From Candidatus Accumulibacter meliphilus (lineage in GTDB: Bacteria > Pseudomonadota > Gammaproteobacteria > Burkholderiales > Rhodocyclaceae): a stretch of DNA of 63,307 nt. The position numbers and the translations under genes were made by a program. Shown piece by piece: positions 16,698-25,924 of this stretch; within the stretch, counting starts at the first letter, position 1, and each line of letters begins with the position of its first letter. Below the pieces are notes generated by a model, which was not told the DNA's origin, did not search any database, and worked only from the letters and a program-made list of their open reading frames with translations. The DNA is taken from positions 2,094-65,400 of the forward strand of contig QPGA01000014.1 in the NCBI GenBank assembly GCA_003332265.1. The letters run 5' to 3'.

Positions 16698-16842
16698 GGC
16701 GCGCCCTAGTGACTGTGTTTGCCAGACATTATCCCGGAAACCGCCGTTGACCGCTCACTTAGCCGCAGCGCCAACTGCCCTGCCGCAATTATGCCATACA
16801 CCTGGATTCAACAAAGAGCCTTCTTGGGCGAATGCCGGAAAT

Positions 16843-18045
16843 CTAGCGCATGGACTCGAACAGCCCGGCGGCGCCCATGCCGGTGCCAATGCACATGGTC
16901 ACCATCCCGTAACGCTGCCTGGTGCGCTGCAGTCCATGCACCAGCGTCGCTGTTCTGACGGCGCCGGTTGCTCCCAGTGGGTGGCCCAGGGCAATCGCCC
17001 CGCCGAGCGGATTGACTTTCGCCGGATCGAGCTCGAGCGTACGCATCACGGCCAGCGCCTGCGCGGCAAAGGCCTCGTTGAGCTCGAACCAGTCCACGTC
17101 GTCCTGATGGACTCCGGCTTGCTTGAGCACCCGGGGGATCGCCTCGACCGGGCCAATGCCCATAATCTCCGGCGCCACGCCCGCCACCGCAAAGCCCGCA
17201 AAGCGCGCCAAGGGCTGCAGCTTGAACTGCTTGAGGATTTTTTCCGATACCACCAGTACTGCCGCTGCGCCGTCGGACATTTGCGAACTGTTACCGGCGG
17301 TGACCGAGCCGCGCGCGGCGAACGCCGGCCGCAAGCGGGCGAGCCGCTCGATGCTGCTGTCGGAACGTGGGCCTTCGTCGTTCTCAGCCAGAAACTCCTT
17401 GACCTGCACTTCGCCGGTCTGCAGATTGGGCAGCCGTGCAGTCACCGCGCACGGCGAAATCTCGGCCTTGAAATGGCCGGCGGCGATCGCCGCGCAGGCT
17501 TTCTGGTGCGAGGCGACGGCAAAGGCATCCTGATCGTCGCGCGAAATCTTCCACTGTGCGGCGACCTTTTCAGCGGTGAGGCCCATCCCGAAAGCAATCG
17601 CGTAGTTCTCGTCCTTCTCGAAGATCGCCGGGTTGAGGGCGATCTTGTTGCCCATGATCTGGTTCATCAGCGACATCGTTTCGGTGCCGGCAGCGATCAT
17701 CACCTCGGCTTCGCCGAGACGAATGCGGTCCGCCGCCATGGCCACCGCCTGCACGCCGGAAGCGCAGAAGCGGTTCACGGTCACCCCGGGGACGGTATTC
17801 GGCATACCGGCCAGCAGCAGGCCGATACGCGCGACGTTCATTCCCTGCTCGGCTTCGGGCATGGCGCAGCCGACGATCACGTCCTCGACCAACGCCGGGT
17901 CGATCACCGGCACCTGTGCCAGCACCGAGGTGATGGCGTGGGCCAGCATGTCGTCGGGACGAACGTGCCCGAGCATGCCCTTGCGTCGGCCCACCGGGAG
18001 CCGCGTCGCAGCGATAATGTAAGCGTCCTGAATCTGTTTACTCAT
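16843..18045 (-). CDS. fadA: Acetyl-CoA C-acyltransferase (3-ketoacyl-CoA thiolase, FadA type)
   Basis: Cleaves 3-ketoacyl-CoA to acetyl-CoA and a shortened acyl-CoA. The 400-residue enzyme has the nucleophilic cysteine in [16 protein letters not shown] (near residue 92), [11 protein letters not shown] with the catalytic His, and [10 protein letters not shown] near the C-terminus. It follows the multifunctional enzyme gene by 32 bp on the same strand, so they form a classic two-gene beta-oxidation unit. The unit is driven by the operator-controlled promoter at 20546. Confidence 0.93.
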   Translation of the reverse strand: MSKQIQDAYIIAATRLPVGRRKGMLGHVRPDDMLAHAITSVLAQVPVIDPALVEDVIVGCAMPEAEQGMNVARIGLLLAGMPNTVPGVTVNRFCASGVQAVAMAADRIRLGEAEVMIAAGTETMSLMNQIMGNKIALNPAIFEKDENYAIAFGMGLTAEKVAAQWKISRDDQDAFAVASHQKACAAIAAGHFKAEISPCAVTARLPNLQTGEVQVKEFLAENDEGPRSDSSIERLARLRPAFAARGSVTAGNSSQMSDGAAAVLVVSEKILKQFKLQPLARFAGFAVAGVAPEIMGIGPVEAIPRVLKQAGVHQDDVDWFELNEAFAAQALAVMRTLELDPAKVNPLGGAIALGHPLGATGAVRTATLVHGLQRTRQRYGMVTMCIGTGMGAAGLFESMR

Positions 18046-18077
18046 GATCTGTTCTCCTTGCTGGCTCAGTTGCCGAG

Positions 18078-20465
18078 TTAGTTACGCAGCGGCTTGCCGG
18101 TGGTCAGCATGTGCTGGATGCGCTGCTGCGTTTTCTCGTTCTTCAGCAGTTCGACGAAGAGCTGGCGCTCGATGCTCAACAACCACTGCTCGTCGACCAG
18201 CGATCCGGTCTCGACATCGCCACCGCACAGCGCTGTGGCCGCTGCCTTGGCGACCGCGTAGTCGTGTGCCGAAATCATGCCGCCTTCCATCATGTTGACC
18301 AGCATCATTTCGCAGTTGGCGATGCCGGTACGACCGGCGACCTTGATCTGACGCGGCGACAGGCGCGGGTAATAACCCGCCTCGGCAAGTCCGCGCGCCT
18401 CGCGCAGCGCGACGTAAAGCAGCTCGTTGGCGTTGAAGACGATCTTGTCCGAGTCGACGGCGAAGCCAAGTTCCCTGGCCTGCGCGCCACTCTTCGATAC
18501 GGTCGCCATGGCGACGGTCATGAACACCGGCTGGATGAACTCGAAAGGATCGTTTCCGGCGGTCTTTGCCGCGTGCTGTGCGGCGCGGATGGCAAACTCC
18601 TTGCAGCCACCGCCAGCCGGAATCAGACCGACACCGGCTTCGACCAGGCCGATGTAGCTTTCCAGTGCAATGATCCGCTTGGCAGCATGCATCAGGAACT
18701 CACAGCCGCCGCCAAGGGCCATGCCCTGGACCGCGGCGACCACCGGCACCGTGGCGTACTTCAACGCCATCGACGTGTTCTGGAACTCGGCAACGTACTT
18801 TTCGAGCAGCTCGAACTGACCCGCGGCGATGGCTTCGCTGACTTCCTTGAGGTTGGCACCAAAGGCGAATGGCGCCTCGTGCCAAAGCACCAGGCCACGG
18901 TAGCCGGCCTCCGCACGGGCCACGGCTTCCTGCAAGCCGACGATCACCTCACGTCCGAGGGTATGGTTCCTGGTCTTGATGCTGACAATGGCGATGCCGT
19001 CGTCGAGCTGCGGCAGCGTCCACAAACGAACACCATCGTTTTCCCAGACCGTCGCACCGCTGACCGCGGCTTCACTCAATACCCGTTCCGGGAATATCTG
19101 CCGCTGATAGGCGGGCAGCACCGAACGCGGTTGAAAGGCGTCGGCGCTCGCCGAGTAGGAGCCTTGAGGCGTGTGCACGCCCTTTTCGGCGACCTGGCCA
19201 AAGACCCACCCCGGCAGCGCCGCCGGACTCATCGCCTGGCCAGCATCGACGTCGGCCTTGACGGCTGCGGCGATTGCCTGCCAGCCCGCCGCCTGCCAGC
19301 TTTCGAACGGCCCCTGCGCCCAGCCAAAACCCCAACGCATCGCGAAATCGAGATCGCGGGCGTTATCGGCAATTTCAGCAAGGTGGAAAGCGGCGTAGTG
19401 GAAGATATCGCGGAAAATCGCCCACAGGAACTGTGCCTGTGGATGCCCACTGGCGCGCAACTGCGCGAACTTCTCGGCCGGATCGCGGTTCTTGAGGATC
19501 GCCAGTACTTCCGGATCAATCTCGGCGGCCGTTTCGCGATAATCCTGAGCCGCCAGGTCGAGCACCTTGATCGCCCGACCGTCCTTCCGGAAAATGCCGC
19601 AGCGCGTCTTCTGACCGAGCGCGCCCTTGCCGATCAGCGCCGCCAGCCAGGCGGGAACGGCGTAATAGCCGTGCCAGGGATCGTCGGGCAAGCTGTCCTG
19701 CATGGTCTTGATGACGTGTGCCAGCGTGTCGAGACCGACGACATCGGCAGTGCGATAGGTGGCGCTCTTCGGACGCCCGATGAGTGGACCGGTGAGCGCA
19801 TCGACGACATCGAAACCCAGGCCGAGGCGTTCGGTGTGGTGCATCACCGCCAGGATCGAGAAGACGCCGACCCGATTGGCGACGAAGTTCGGCGTATCGC
19901 GGGCACGCACGATGCCCTTGCCGAGCCGCGAGACCAGCCATGATTCGAGATTGTCGAGCAGCGCCGGGTCGGTAGCCTGCGTGGCGATCAGTTCGACCAG
20001 GTGCATGTAGCGCGGCGGATTGAAGAAATGGATACCGCAGAAACGCGAACGCAAGAATTCAGGCAAGCCTTCGGAGAGGCGGTTGATCGACAGACCCGAG
20101 GTGTTTGAAGCAATGATCGCGTCTGGCGCGATGAACGGCGCGATCTGCCGATAGAGATCGTCTTTCCACTCGGTCTTTTCGGCAATCGCTTCGATGATCA
20201 GATCGCAATCGCGTAATTGTTCAAGGTGCTGCGAGTAGTTGGCGGCATCAATGTAGGCGACGCGATCCTTGCTGGCCAGCGGCGACGGCTCAAGCTTGCG
20301 GAGTGCGCCGATGGCGCGGTTGACGATTTCGTTGGCGTCACCCTCGTTGGCGGGCAAATCGAAAAGTAGCACCGGCACTTCGGCGTTGGCGAGATGCGCA
20401 GCAATTTGCGCGCCCATCACCCCCGCCCCGAGTACCGCGGCCCTGCGTACGATGAAATTGCTCAA
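18078..20465 (-). CDS. 3-hydroxyacyl-CoA dehydrogenase/enoyl-CoA hydratase (FadN-type domain order)
   Basis: Bifunctional beta-oxidation enzyme of 795 residues with the dehydrogenase first and the hydratase last, the reverse of FadB/FadJ. The N-terminal Rossmann motif is VLGAGVMGAQIAAHL, followed by ASNTSGLSI and FCGIHFFNPPRYMHLVELI. The hydratase part has APFAFGANLKEV and GMALGGGCEFLMHAAKRI (oxyanion hole) plus GLVEAGVGLIPAGGG. It is the first gene of the pair with fadA and has its own strong promoter with a TetR operator. The Bacillus FadN architecture is the closest named parallel. Confidence 0.92.
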   Translation of the reverse strand: MSNFIVRRAAVLGAGVMGAQIAAHLANAEVPVLLFDLPANEGDANEIVNRAIGALRKLEPSPLASKDRVAYIDAANYSQHLEQLRDCDLIIEAIAEKTEWKDDLYRQIAPFIAPDAIIASNTSGLSINRLSEGLPEFLRSRFCGIHFFNPPRYMHLVELIATQATDPALLDNLESWLVSRLGKGIVRARDTPNFVANRVGVFSILAVMHHTERLGLGFDVVDALTGPLIGRPKSATYRTADVVGLDTLAHVIKTMQDSLPDDPWHGYYAVPAWLAALIGKGALGQKTRCGIFRKDGRAIKVLDLAAQDYRETAAEIDPEVLAILKNRDPAEKFAQLRASGHPQAQFLWAIFRDIFHYAAFHLAEIADNARDLDFAMRWGFGWAQGPFESWQAAGWQAIAAAVKADVDAGQAMSPAALPGWVFGQVAEKGVHTPQGSYSASADAFQPRSVLPAYQRQIFPERVLSEAAVSGATVWENDGVRLWTLPQLDDGIAIVSIKTRNHTLGREVIVGLQEAVARAEAGYRGLVLWHEAPFAFGANLKEVSEAIAAGQFELLEKYVAEFQNTSMALKYATVPVVAAVQGMALGGGCEFLMHAAKRIIALESYIGLVEAGVGLIPAGGGCKEFAIRAAQHAAKTAGNDPFEFIQPVFMTVAMATVSKSGAQARELGFAVDSDKIVFNANELLYVALREARGLAEAGYYPRLSPRQIKVAGRTGIANCEMMLVNMMEGGMISAHDYAVAKAAATALCGGDVETGSLVDEQWLLSIERQLFVELLKNEKTQQRIQHMLTTGKPLRN

Positions 20466-20528
20466 GCTGTCCTCCTGTCTGTTTATCCACGCTCGCCGGG
20501 AACACCCCGCCGCGCTTCTCCAAAAACA

Positions 20529-20573
20529 CTCAAACGAACGTTTGAATTATACGCGACACAGTGCCAGCGTCAA
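20529..20573 (-). promoter_or_regulatory. Operator-controlled promoter of the hydroxyacyl-CoA dehydrogenase-fadA pair
   Basis: Minus-strand promoter TTGACG (20568-20573), 16 bp, TATAAT (20546-20551). Immediately 3' of the -10 is the palindrome TTCAAACG-TT-CGTTTGAG (20529-20546), seven of eight arm bases pairing. The same palindrome in the same position occurs at 29136. It is very likely bound by the TetR protein at 28273. Kin motifs are known for PsrA/FadP-type fatty-acid repressors. Confidence 0.75.
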
Positions 20574-20622
20574 CAAGCCAAAGGGAGTCGGCGCAACGAT
20601 CATGCGCCCAACCGCACCCACG

Positions 20623-20653
20623 CAAAAAAAAAGCCCCGGAATCCGGGGCTTTC
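20623..20653 (-). terminator. Intrinsic terminator of fadL
   Basis: The stem GCCCCGGA/TCCGGGGC is followed on the minus strand by nine T residues, 22 bp past the fadL stop. It separates fadL from the operator-controlled promoter of the next transcription unit. Confidence 0.85.
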
Positions 20654-20674
20654 TTGCGGAGCTGTGCCACACAA

Positions 20675-21952
20675 TCAAAAAGCCATCGAGTACTGGCCGC
20701 CAAAAACCCAGACGCCGGACCCCTTGTAGTTGCCGTTGAGCGTACCCTGGCCAGGCTCGGAGTGGTTGATATTGGCGTCCTTGATATACTCGTACATCAT
20801 CCCGGCTTCAAAAGTCTGCGCTTGATCGGGCTTCCATTTCGCTCCTAAAGCGTACCAGATGCGATCGTTGTCGGGCATTGCTGACAGACGCGTCTCAGGA
20901 TTTTTGACCGGCGACTGGTCATAGGCCAAGCCGAACATGAGCGTCACTGCGTCCGTGTACTTGTAATTGCCGCCCAGGGCGACGCGGTAGGTATTCTGAA
21001 AGTGCGCCGGCAGGGAGAGCAGTTGCCCGCCATTTTGTGGCCCCGAAGTGTGATAGATGTCGATGGTGTCGATCGAATTCCAGCCCATCCACGACACATC
21101 TCCGAGCATTTCCCAGCGGTCACTGAGCTTCTGGGCGACACTCAGAATCGCAGTCTGCGGAAGTTTGATGTCGGCCTCCACGTCGCTCTGTACCCCTACC
21201 CTGATGAGTTGCCCAGCAACAAAGTCACTGGCCGGACCGGCCGCGCCGTTAACATTGTTCGTGCCGTCCGCATGGTACTGAATGGCCGAGCGATAGGACA
21301 AACCCACTTTGGTCGAAGGCGACGGTGTCATCAGAACGCCGACATTCCAGCCCCAGGCATCGTCCGAAAGGCTCAAGTGAGTCTTGGCTGCCCCAAGCAC
21401 GGGGGAAGTACCCAGGCGCTTGTAGTAATCGGCCTTGAGGTATTGCCAACTGACGCCACCGCCAAGCGAAAATTTGTCGTTGACTCGATAAGCAATCGAG
21501 GGGTTGATATTGATCGTAACAACCTCGAACTCGTTTGACTGGGCACTGCCTTTCCACGGCACGTCATAACTGGTCTTCTGACCAAAAGGCGCACCAATGC
21601 CGATACCCAGATACAGGTCCTTGTTCAAGGCCCAGGAGAGGTAGCCATTTGGGACTGCTCCCCAAGCTCCCGCGTCGCCACCATCACCCGCCGCATTAAA
21701 CACGCCAACCTGCGAATTGTCATTGTCGAACTTGAAAATCGGGCGCGCCAGTACCAATCCTCCCGAAGCCTCGCGCGCCTTGAGTTGCGTCATTCCGGCC
21801 GGGTTGTAGTAGATCGTACTCGCATCATCAGCCTTGGCTGCCGAACCGGCGTAAGCGTTACCCAAGCCACTGCCCTGCGAAAACAAGCTAAACCCGGCTG
21901 CGCTCGCTGTCCCCGAAAACGCGACCAGCAACAGCGCCGGCAGCAACTTCAT
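20675..21952 (-). CDS. fadL: FadL-family outer membrane transport protein
   Basis: Outer-membrane beta-barrel of the FadL/OmpP1/TodX family that admits long-chain fatty acids or other hydrophobic substrates. ATG 21952 (MKLLPALLLVAFSGTASA) follows AGAGG and starts a Sec signal peptide; 11 more residues are open upstream but less likely. The mature start AGFSLFSQGSGLGNAYAG and ASTIYYNPAGM (NPA hatch motif) are diagnostic. The C-terminal residue is Phe, as expected for barrel assembly. It lies directly after the thioesterase gene within the fatty-acid island and is followed by a strong terminator. Confidence 0.93.
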   Translation of the reverse strand: MKLLPALLLVAFSGTASAAGFSLFSQGSGLGNAYAGSAAKADDASTIYYNPAGMTQLKAREASGGLVLARPIFKFDNDNSQVGVFNAAGDGGDAGAWGAVPNGYLSWALNKDLYLGIGIGAPFGQKTSYDVPWKGSAQSNEFEVVTININPSIAYRVNDKFSLGGGVSWQYLKADYYKRLGTSPVLGAAKTHLSLSDDAWGWNVGVLMTPSPSTKVGLSYRSAIQYHADGTNNVNGAAGPASDFVAGQLIRVGVQSDVEADIKLPQTAILSVAQKLSDRWEMLGDVSWMGWNSIDTIDIYHTSGPQNGGQLLSLPAHFQNTYRVALGGNYKYTDAVTLMFGLAYDQSPVKNPETRLSAMPDNDRIWYALGAKWKPDQAQTFEAGMMYEYIKDANINHSEPGQGTLNGNYKGSGVWVFGGQYSMAF

Positions 21953-22072
21953 GGAAACCTCTTTTGACATTTTCAACTCCCCCATGGATGTGATCTGAAT
22001 GTGGCTCCTTGGCCACAGTCTAGTAGTGGTCTACAGCCTCATGCTAAGGCCCGATGTCAAAAAAATCTTCTG

Positions 22073-22471
22073 CTAACGAGCATTTGGCAGCAACTGCTTC
22101 TCGCCGTGTTGGTTTATTGCAACATAGGTGAGCACGGCTTCGGTGACTTTTACGGTAATCGGCTGCGTCGGATTTCGCTCTGCATAGACCTCGACCCTGA
22201 CCTTGATTGATGTCCGGCCGCTCTCGATGACCTCGGCAAAGAAACTCACCACATCGCCGACCGACACCGGCTGTTTGAAAAGGAAGGAGTTCACCGCCAC
22301 CGTCGCCACCCTGCCGCGCGCCCGGTGCATCGCCGGAATCGCTCCCGCGACGTCGACCTGGGCCATGATCCAGCCGCCAAAAACGTCGCCCTGCGGGTTG
22401 ACGTCGGCGGGCATCGGCATCATCCGCAAGATCGGCTGCTTGTCCGGCAATTGGGCGACGTTGTCAGACAT
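22073..22471 (-). CDS. Acyl-CoA thioesterase, YciA/hotdog family
   Basis: Hotdog-fold thioesterase of 132 residues hydrolysing short to medium acyl-CoA. Key sequence is NPQGDVFGGWIMAQVDVAGAIPA (the Asn and catalytic Asp region and hotdog helix) and VAVNSFLFKQPVSVGDVVSFFAEV. It overlaps the end of the FadJ-like gene by 8 nt, so it belongs to that operon. It may release free CoA when acyl-CoA builds up. A TTGACA-like -35 for fadL lies at its 3' end. Confidence 0.9.
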   Translation of the reverse strand: MSDNVAQLPDKQPILRMMPMPADVNPQGDVFGGWIMAQVDVAGAIPAMHRARGRVATVAVNSFLFKQPVSVGDVVSFFAEVIESGRTSIKVRVEVYAERNPTQPITVKVTEAVLTYVAINQHGEKQLLPNAR

Positions 22472-24392
22472 TGCGGTTCCTCAAATAATTGAGCGGCCCA
22501 CCGGTAAACGGCGCGAAGCCGGTACCAAAAATGACTCCAGCATCAGCCAGGTCGGCGTCGGCGACGATGCCGTCGTTGACCAGCTGCTGCGTTCGTTCGA
22601 GCAAGGGCGCAACCAGGCGCTCGGCAAGACCCGCCGGCACCCTTCCGGGCACGCCCTTGGCCGCTTTTCCTTGCCGATATTCGTAGAACCCCCGCCCCGA
22701 TTTCTTGCCGAGTTGGCCGGCGTTGAAGCGCTCTAACAGACAGCGCGGCGGCTCGGCATCAGCGCCAGCGAGGCTCTTGCCTACGGCCATGGCGATGTCG
22801 AGACCGACCATGTCGACCAGCTCGATCGGCCCCATGGGCATGCCGAAGGCGAGCATCGCTTCGTCGACGGTTTCCAGCGCGAGCCCCTCGTCGACAGCGC
22901 GCATCGCTTCCAGCATGTAGGGCCCGAGAACCGCGTTGACCAGGAATCCGGGCGCGCTCTTGACCGGCAGCGGCAAGCGATCGATTTGTTTGACGAAGGC
23001 CGTGCCACGCGCCAGAATTTCCGTGTCGGCGCCTTCGCCGGCAACGACTTCGACCAGCGGCATATTGGCCACCGGATTGAAGAAGTGAATTCCGATCAAC
23101 CGTCCCGGCCGGCCCAAACCACTGCTCAACTCCTCTATTCTGAGGCTGGAAGTATTGGTCGCCAGCACCGCGTCCGGCTTGATCACGGCGTCGAGTTGCT
23201 CGAGCAAGGCGCGCTTGGCGTCGAGGTTCTCGAAAATCGCTTCGATCACCACGTCAGCGCTCTTGGCGCCGTGTCCTTCGGGGTCGGGAATCAGCCGGTC
23301 CATGACGTCGCGCAACTCGCGCGGATCCTTGAGGCGCTTGCTGTACGCCGCGTAAGCGCGTTGCAAGGCCGGGGCGATTCGTTCCATTCCCTGATCCTGC
23401 AGGGTAACCGTCAGTCCGCGCAAGGCGCACCAGGCGGCGATGTCGCCGCCCATCACGCCGGCTCCGACGACGTGCACCCGTTTGGCCTGGAAGGTACTCG
23501 CTTTTCCGAAACCCTTCAGTCGCTCCTGCATGAAAAACACGCGCACCAGATTGCGCGCCGTCGGCGAACGAACGATGCTGTCGATCAACTCGGGGGCGGC
23601 CAGCGCATTGCCCTGGTACTTCTCCCAGATATCGATGATGGCGTAGGGCGCCGGATAGTGCTCGACGCGCGCGCGCCTGGCGACCTGCTTTCTCGCGGCG
23701 CCCGCAACCAGACGCTTGAGCGGACCATTGAGCAGCCGCTGCAGCACGGGCGGACGCCGACGCGGCTGATCGGCGACAATCAGCAGGGCGGCAGCGTTGT
23801 CCATGACCCGGGCCGGCACGCAGTCGTCGGCGAGACCGAGGCGCTTGGCGCGCTTGGCATCGAGCGCTTTGCCGGTGAGCATCATGTCCAGTGCCGCCTG
23901 CGGGCCAATCCGCCCGGGCAGACGCAACATGCCACCCCAGCCAGGAACGATGCCCAGCATCACCTCGGGCAGACCCAGCCGCGTCGCAGGCTCGTCGACG
24001 ACCAGCAGATAGCGGCAGGCCAGGGCCAGTTCGAGACCGCCACCCAGGCAATGGCCGCGCACCAGCGCCAGCGTCGGATAGCTGACCGCGGCCAGACGAT
24101 TGAAGAGCTGCCAGCCGCGCTCGACCAGCGCGATGCCTTTTGCGGGCGTGTCGAGCCGGGTGAACTCCTGAATATCCGCACCGGCGATAAAGCCTGCCGA
24201 CTTTCCGGAACGGAAGATCAGCCCTTTCGGTGGCTCGCTGTCGAAGCGAGCGAGAATCGATGCCAGTTCGTCCATCACTTCGCTGGACAGTGAGTTGGTC
24301 GTCTCGCCAGCCTTGTCCAATGTCGCCCAGGCCAGCCCTGCGCCATCCACCTCGAGCTGCCAGTTGCGGTAAGCATTGCTATCGATATTCAT
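22464..24392 (-). CDS. fadJ: Enoyl-CoA hydratase/3-hydroxyacyl-CoA dehydrogenase (FadJ-like)
   Basis: Second multifunctional beta-oxidation enzyme, 642 residues, in the FadB/FadJ order. The hydratase part has GHCLGGGLELALACRY (113-128) and LGLPEVMLGIVPGWGG with the catalytic Glu (143). The dehydrogenase part has VVGAGVMGGDIAAW (from 309), ATNTSSLRIEEL and GIHFFNPVANMPLVEVV. It is roughly 70 residues shorter than E. coli FadJ, mostly from a compact linker and C-terminus. It lies 31 bp after the thiolase gene and overlaps the thioesterase gene. Confidence 0.92.
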   Translation of the reverse strand: MNIDSNAYRNWQLEVDGAGLAWATLDKAGETTNSLSSEVMDELASILARFDSEPPKGLIFRSGKSAGFIAGADIQEFTRLDTPAKGIALVERGWQLFNRLAAVSYPTLALVRGHCLGGGLELALACRYLLVVDEPATRLGLPEVMLGIVPGWGGMLRLPGRIGPQAALDMMLTGKALDAKRAKRLGLADDCVPARVMDNAAALLIVADQPRRRPPVLQRLLNGPLKRLVAGAARKQVARRARVEHYPAPYAIIDIWEKYQGNALAAPELIDSIVRSPTARNLVRVFFMQERLKGFGKASTFQAKRVHVVGAGVMGGDIAAWCALRGLTVTLQDQGMERIAPALQRAYAAYSKRLKDPRELRDVMDRLIPDPEGHGAKSADVVIEAIFENLDAKRALLEQLDAVIKPDAVLATNTSSLRIEELSSGLGRPGRLIGIHFFNPVANMPLVEVVAGEGADTEILARGTAFVKQIDRLPLPVKSAPGFLVNAVLGPYMLEAMRAVDEGLALETVDEAMLAFGMPMGPIELVDMVGLDIAMAVGKSLAGADAEPPRCLLERFNAGQLGKKSGRGFYEYRQGKAAKGVPGRVPAGLAERLVAPLLERTQQLVNDGIVADADLADAGVIFGTGFAPFTGGPLNYLRNRNV

Positions 24393-24423
24393 GCCTTGTC
24401 CTCATGTTTGCCGGTGACTGCCA

Positions 24424-25713
24424 TCAGCTGATGCTCTCGACGAGCATCGCACCGCCCTGGCCACCGCCGATGCAGATCGCTGCGACGCCGCGCCTGGCCT
24501 TGGCTGCGCGCAAGGCAAACAGCAGGTGTAGAACGATACGCGCGCCCGACGCGCCGACCGGATGACCGACGGCAACCGCTCCGCCATCGACGTTGAGACG
24601 CGCCCGCGGCAGCGAGCCAAAGGCCGCCGGCAAGTCCAGCTGCTGACGGCAGTACTCGTCCGATTCCCAGGCAGCCAGGCAGCCAAGCACCTGCGCCGCA
24701 AAGGCTTCGTTGATTTCCCAGAGGTCGACGTCAGCGAGCGCCAGTCCGTTGCGCTGCAGGATCGGCGTCGCCGCGTGTACCGGACCAAGACCCATCTGCG
24801 CCGGGTCGAGAGCAGCCCATTGGCTATCAGTGATCCTGCCGAGCGGCTCCAGCCGCCACTTGTCGACGGCGGCCTGAGAGGCGAGGATCAGCCAGGCAGC
24901 ACCGTCGCTGATTTGCGAGCTGTTGCCCGGCGTGACACGGCCGTAACGACGATCGAAAAAAGGCTTCAGCCTGCTCAAACCAGCGAGGTTCGCATCAGCA
25001 CGCACACCGTCGTCTTCACCATAGACCGTGCCCTGGACATCAAGCAGTGGAACTATCTCGCCGAGGTGTCCGGCGGCACGGGCAGCGACGGCTCGCTGGT
25101 GGCTAGCAACGCTGAATTGATCCATGTCATGACGCGAAATCCCGAAGCGCCAGGCGAGATTTTCCGCCGTCTGCCCCATCAGCAGACCAATGTTCGGGTC
25201 GGTCAAGCCTTTCAGCAGACCGATCACCGGCGACAGCAATTGCGCCGGGCGCAGTTTGGCGAAAACGCCGGCCTTCTGGGCGATCGTCTTGGCCTGCATC
25301 ATCAGTGCAAACCAGCGAACCATCGCCGGCGAGTAAAGCAGTGGCGCGTGCGACAGCGCGTCGACGCCGCCGGCCAGCACCAGTTGCGCGCGTCCGTTCT
25401 GGATGTTGGCCATCGCCGAGTCGAGTGCCTGCATACCGCTGGCACAATTGCGCATCACCGTCCACGCCGGTACCTTGTGACCGCAACCCAGGCGCAGGGC
25501 GACAACACGGCCGATGTTCACTTCATCCGGCGAAGGACTGGCGCAACCGAGAATCACCTCGTCCAGATCGCTGGCCGCAAAGGACTGGCGAATCAGCAGC
25601 GCGCGGCCGGCCTGTACCGCCAGATCGCTGGCCGAAAATGGCCCGGGCGCGTTGCGCCCCTTGAGGAACGGCGTTCTCGCACCGTCCACGACATACACCG
25701 GCTGGAATCCCAT
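24424..25713 (-). CDS. fadI: Acetyl-CoA C-acyltransferase (FadI type)
   Basis: Thiolase of 429 residues, the length of FadI rather than FadA. The nucleophilic cysteine is in VMRNCASGMQALDSAM (near residue 89). VAVGHPVGASGARI and AAICIGGGQGGAM supply the other active-site residues. It is paired with the FadJ-like enzyme downstream. Its AAGGAG ribosome site is formed at the very end of dispersed element copy B, which fills the spacer after fadE. Confidence 0.92.
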   Translation of the reverse strand: MGFQPVYVVDGARTPFLKGRNAPGPFSASDLAVQAGRALLIRQSFAASDLDEVILGCASPSPDEVNIGRVVALRLGCGHKVPAWTVMRNCASGMQALDSAMANIQNGRAQLVLAGGVDALSHAPLLYSPAMVRWFALMMQAKTIAQKAGVFAKLRPAQLLSPVIGLLKGLTDPNIGLLMGQTAENLAWRFGISRHDMDQFSVASHQRAVAARAAGHLGEIVPLLDVQGTVYGEDDGVRADANLAGLSRLKPFFDRRYGRVTPGNSSQISDGAAWLILASQAAVDKWRLEPLGRITDSQWAALDPAQMGLGPVHAATPILQRNGLALADVDLWEINEAFAAQVLGCLAAWESDEYCRQQLDLPAAFGSLPRARLNVDGGAVAVGHPVGASGARIVLHLLFALRAAKARRGVAAICIGGGQGGAMLVESIS

Positions 25714-25721
25714 TCTGTCTC

Positions 25722-25803
25722 CTTAATGTGAAAGTCCGGCAAGCGACTCACGAAACACCTTTCTCGCCCCAGCGGGAGAAAAGCCTGGCGTGAGACGGGG
25801 AAT
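25722..25803 (-). repeat. Dispersed two-hairpin element, copy B
   Basis: CTTAATGTGAAAGTC and AAGCGACTCACGAA are shared base for base with copy A, then come a TTTCTC/GAGAAA stem and a diverged tail. It lies in the spacer between fadE and fadI and its end overlaps the fadI ribosome site. The rest of the spacer (to 25924) holds further small hairpins, for example TTCCGGCGTGCAAGCCGGAA (25830-25849). Confidence 0.75.
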
Positions 25804-25924
25804 TCGGGGCGCAGGCACCCCGCCCGTCGAACGATTCCGGCGTGCAAGCCGGAATGCCCACTGCAAATCATGGACAGAGGCACGGCGCAAGCGCCGTACC
25901 TGTAGCCTACCGCCTTGATCGCCT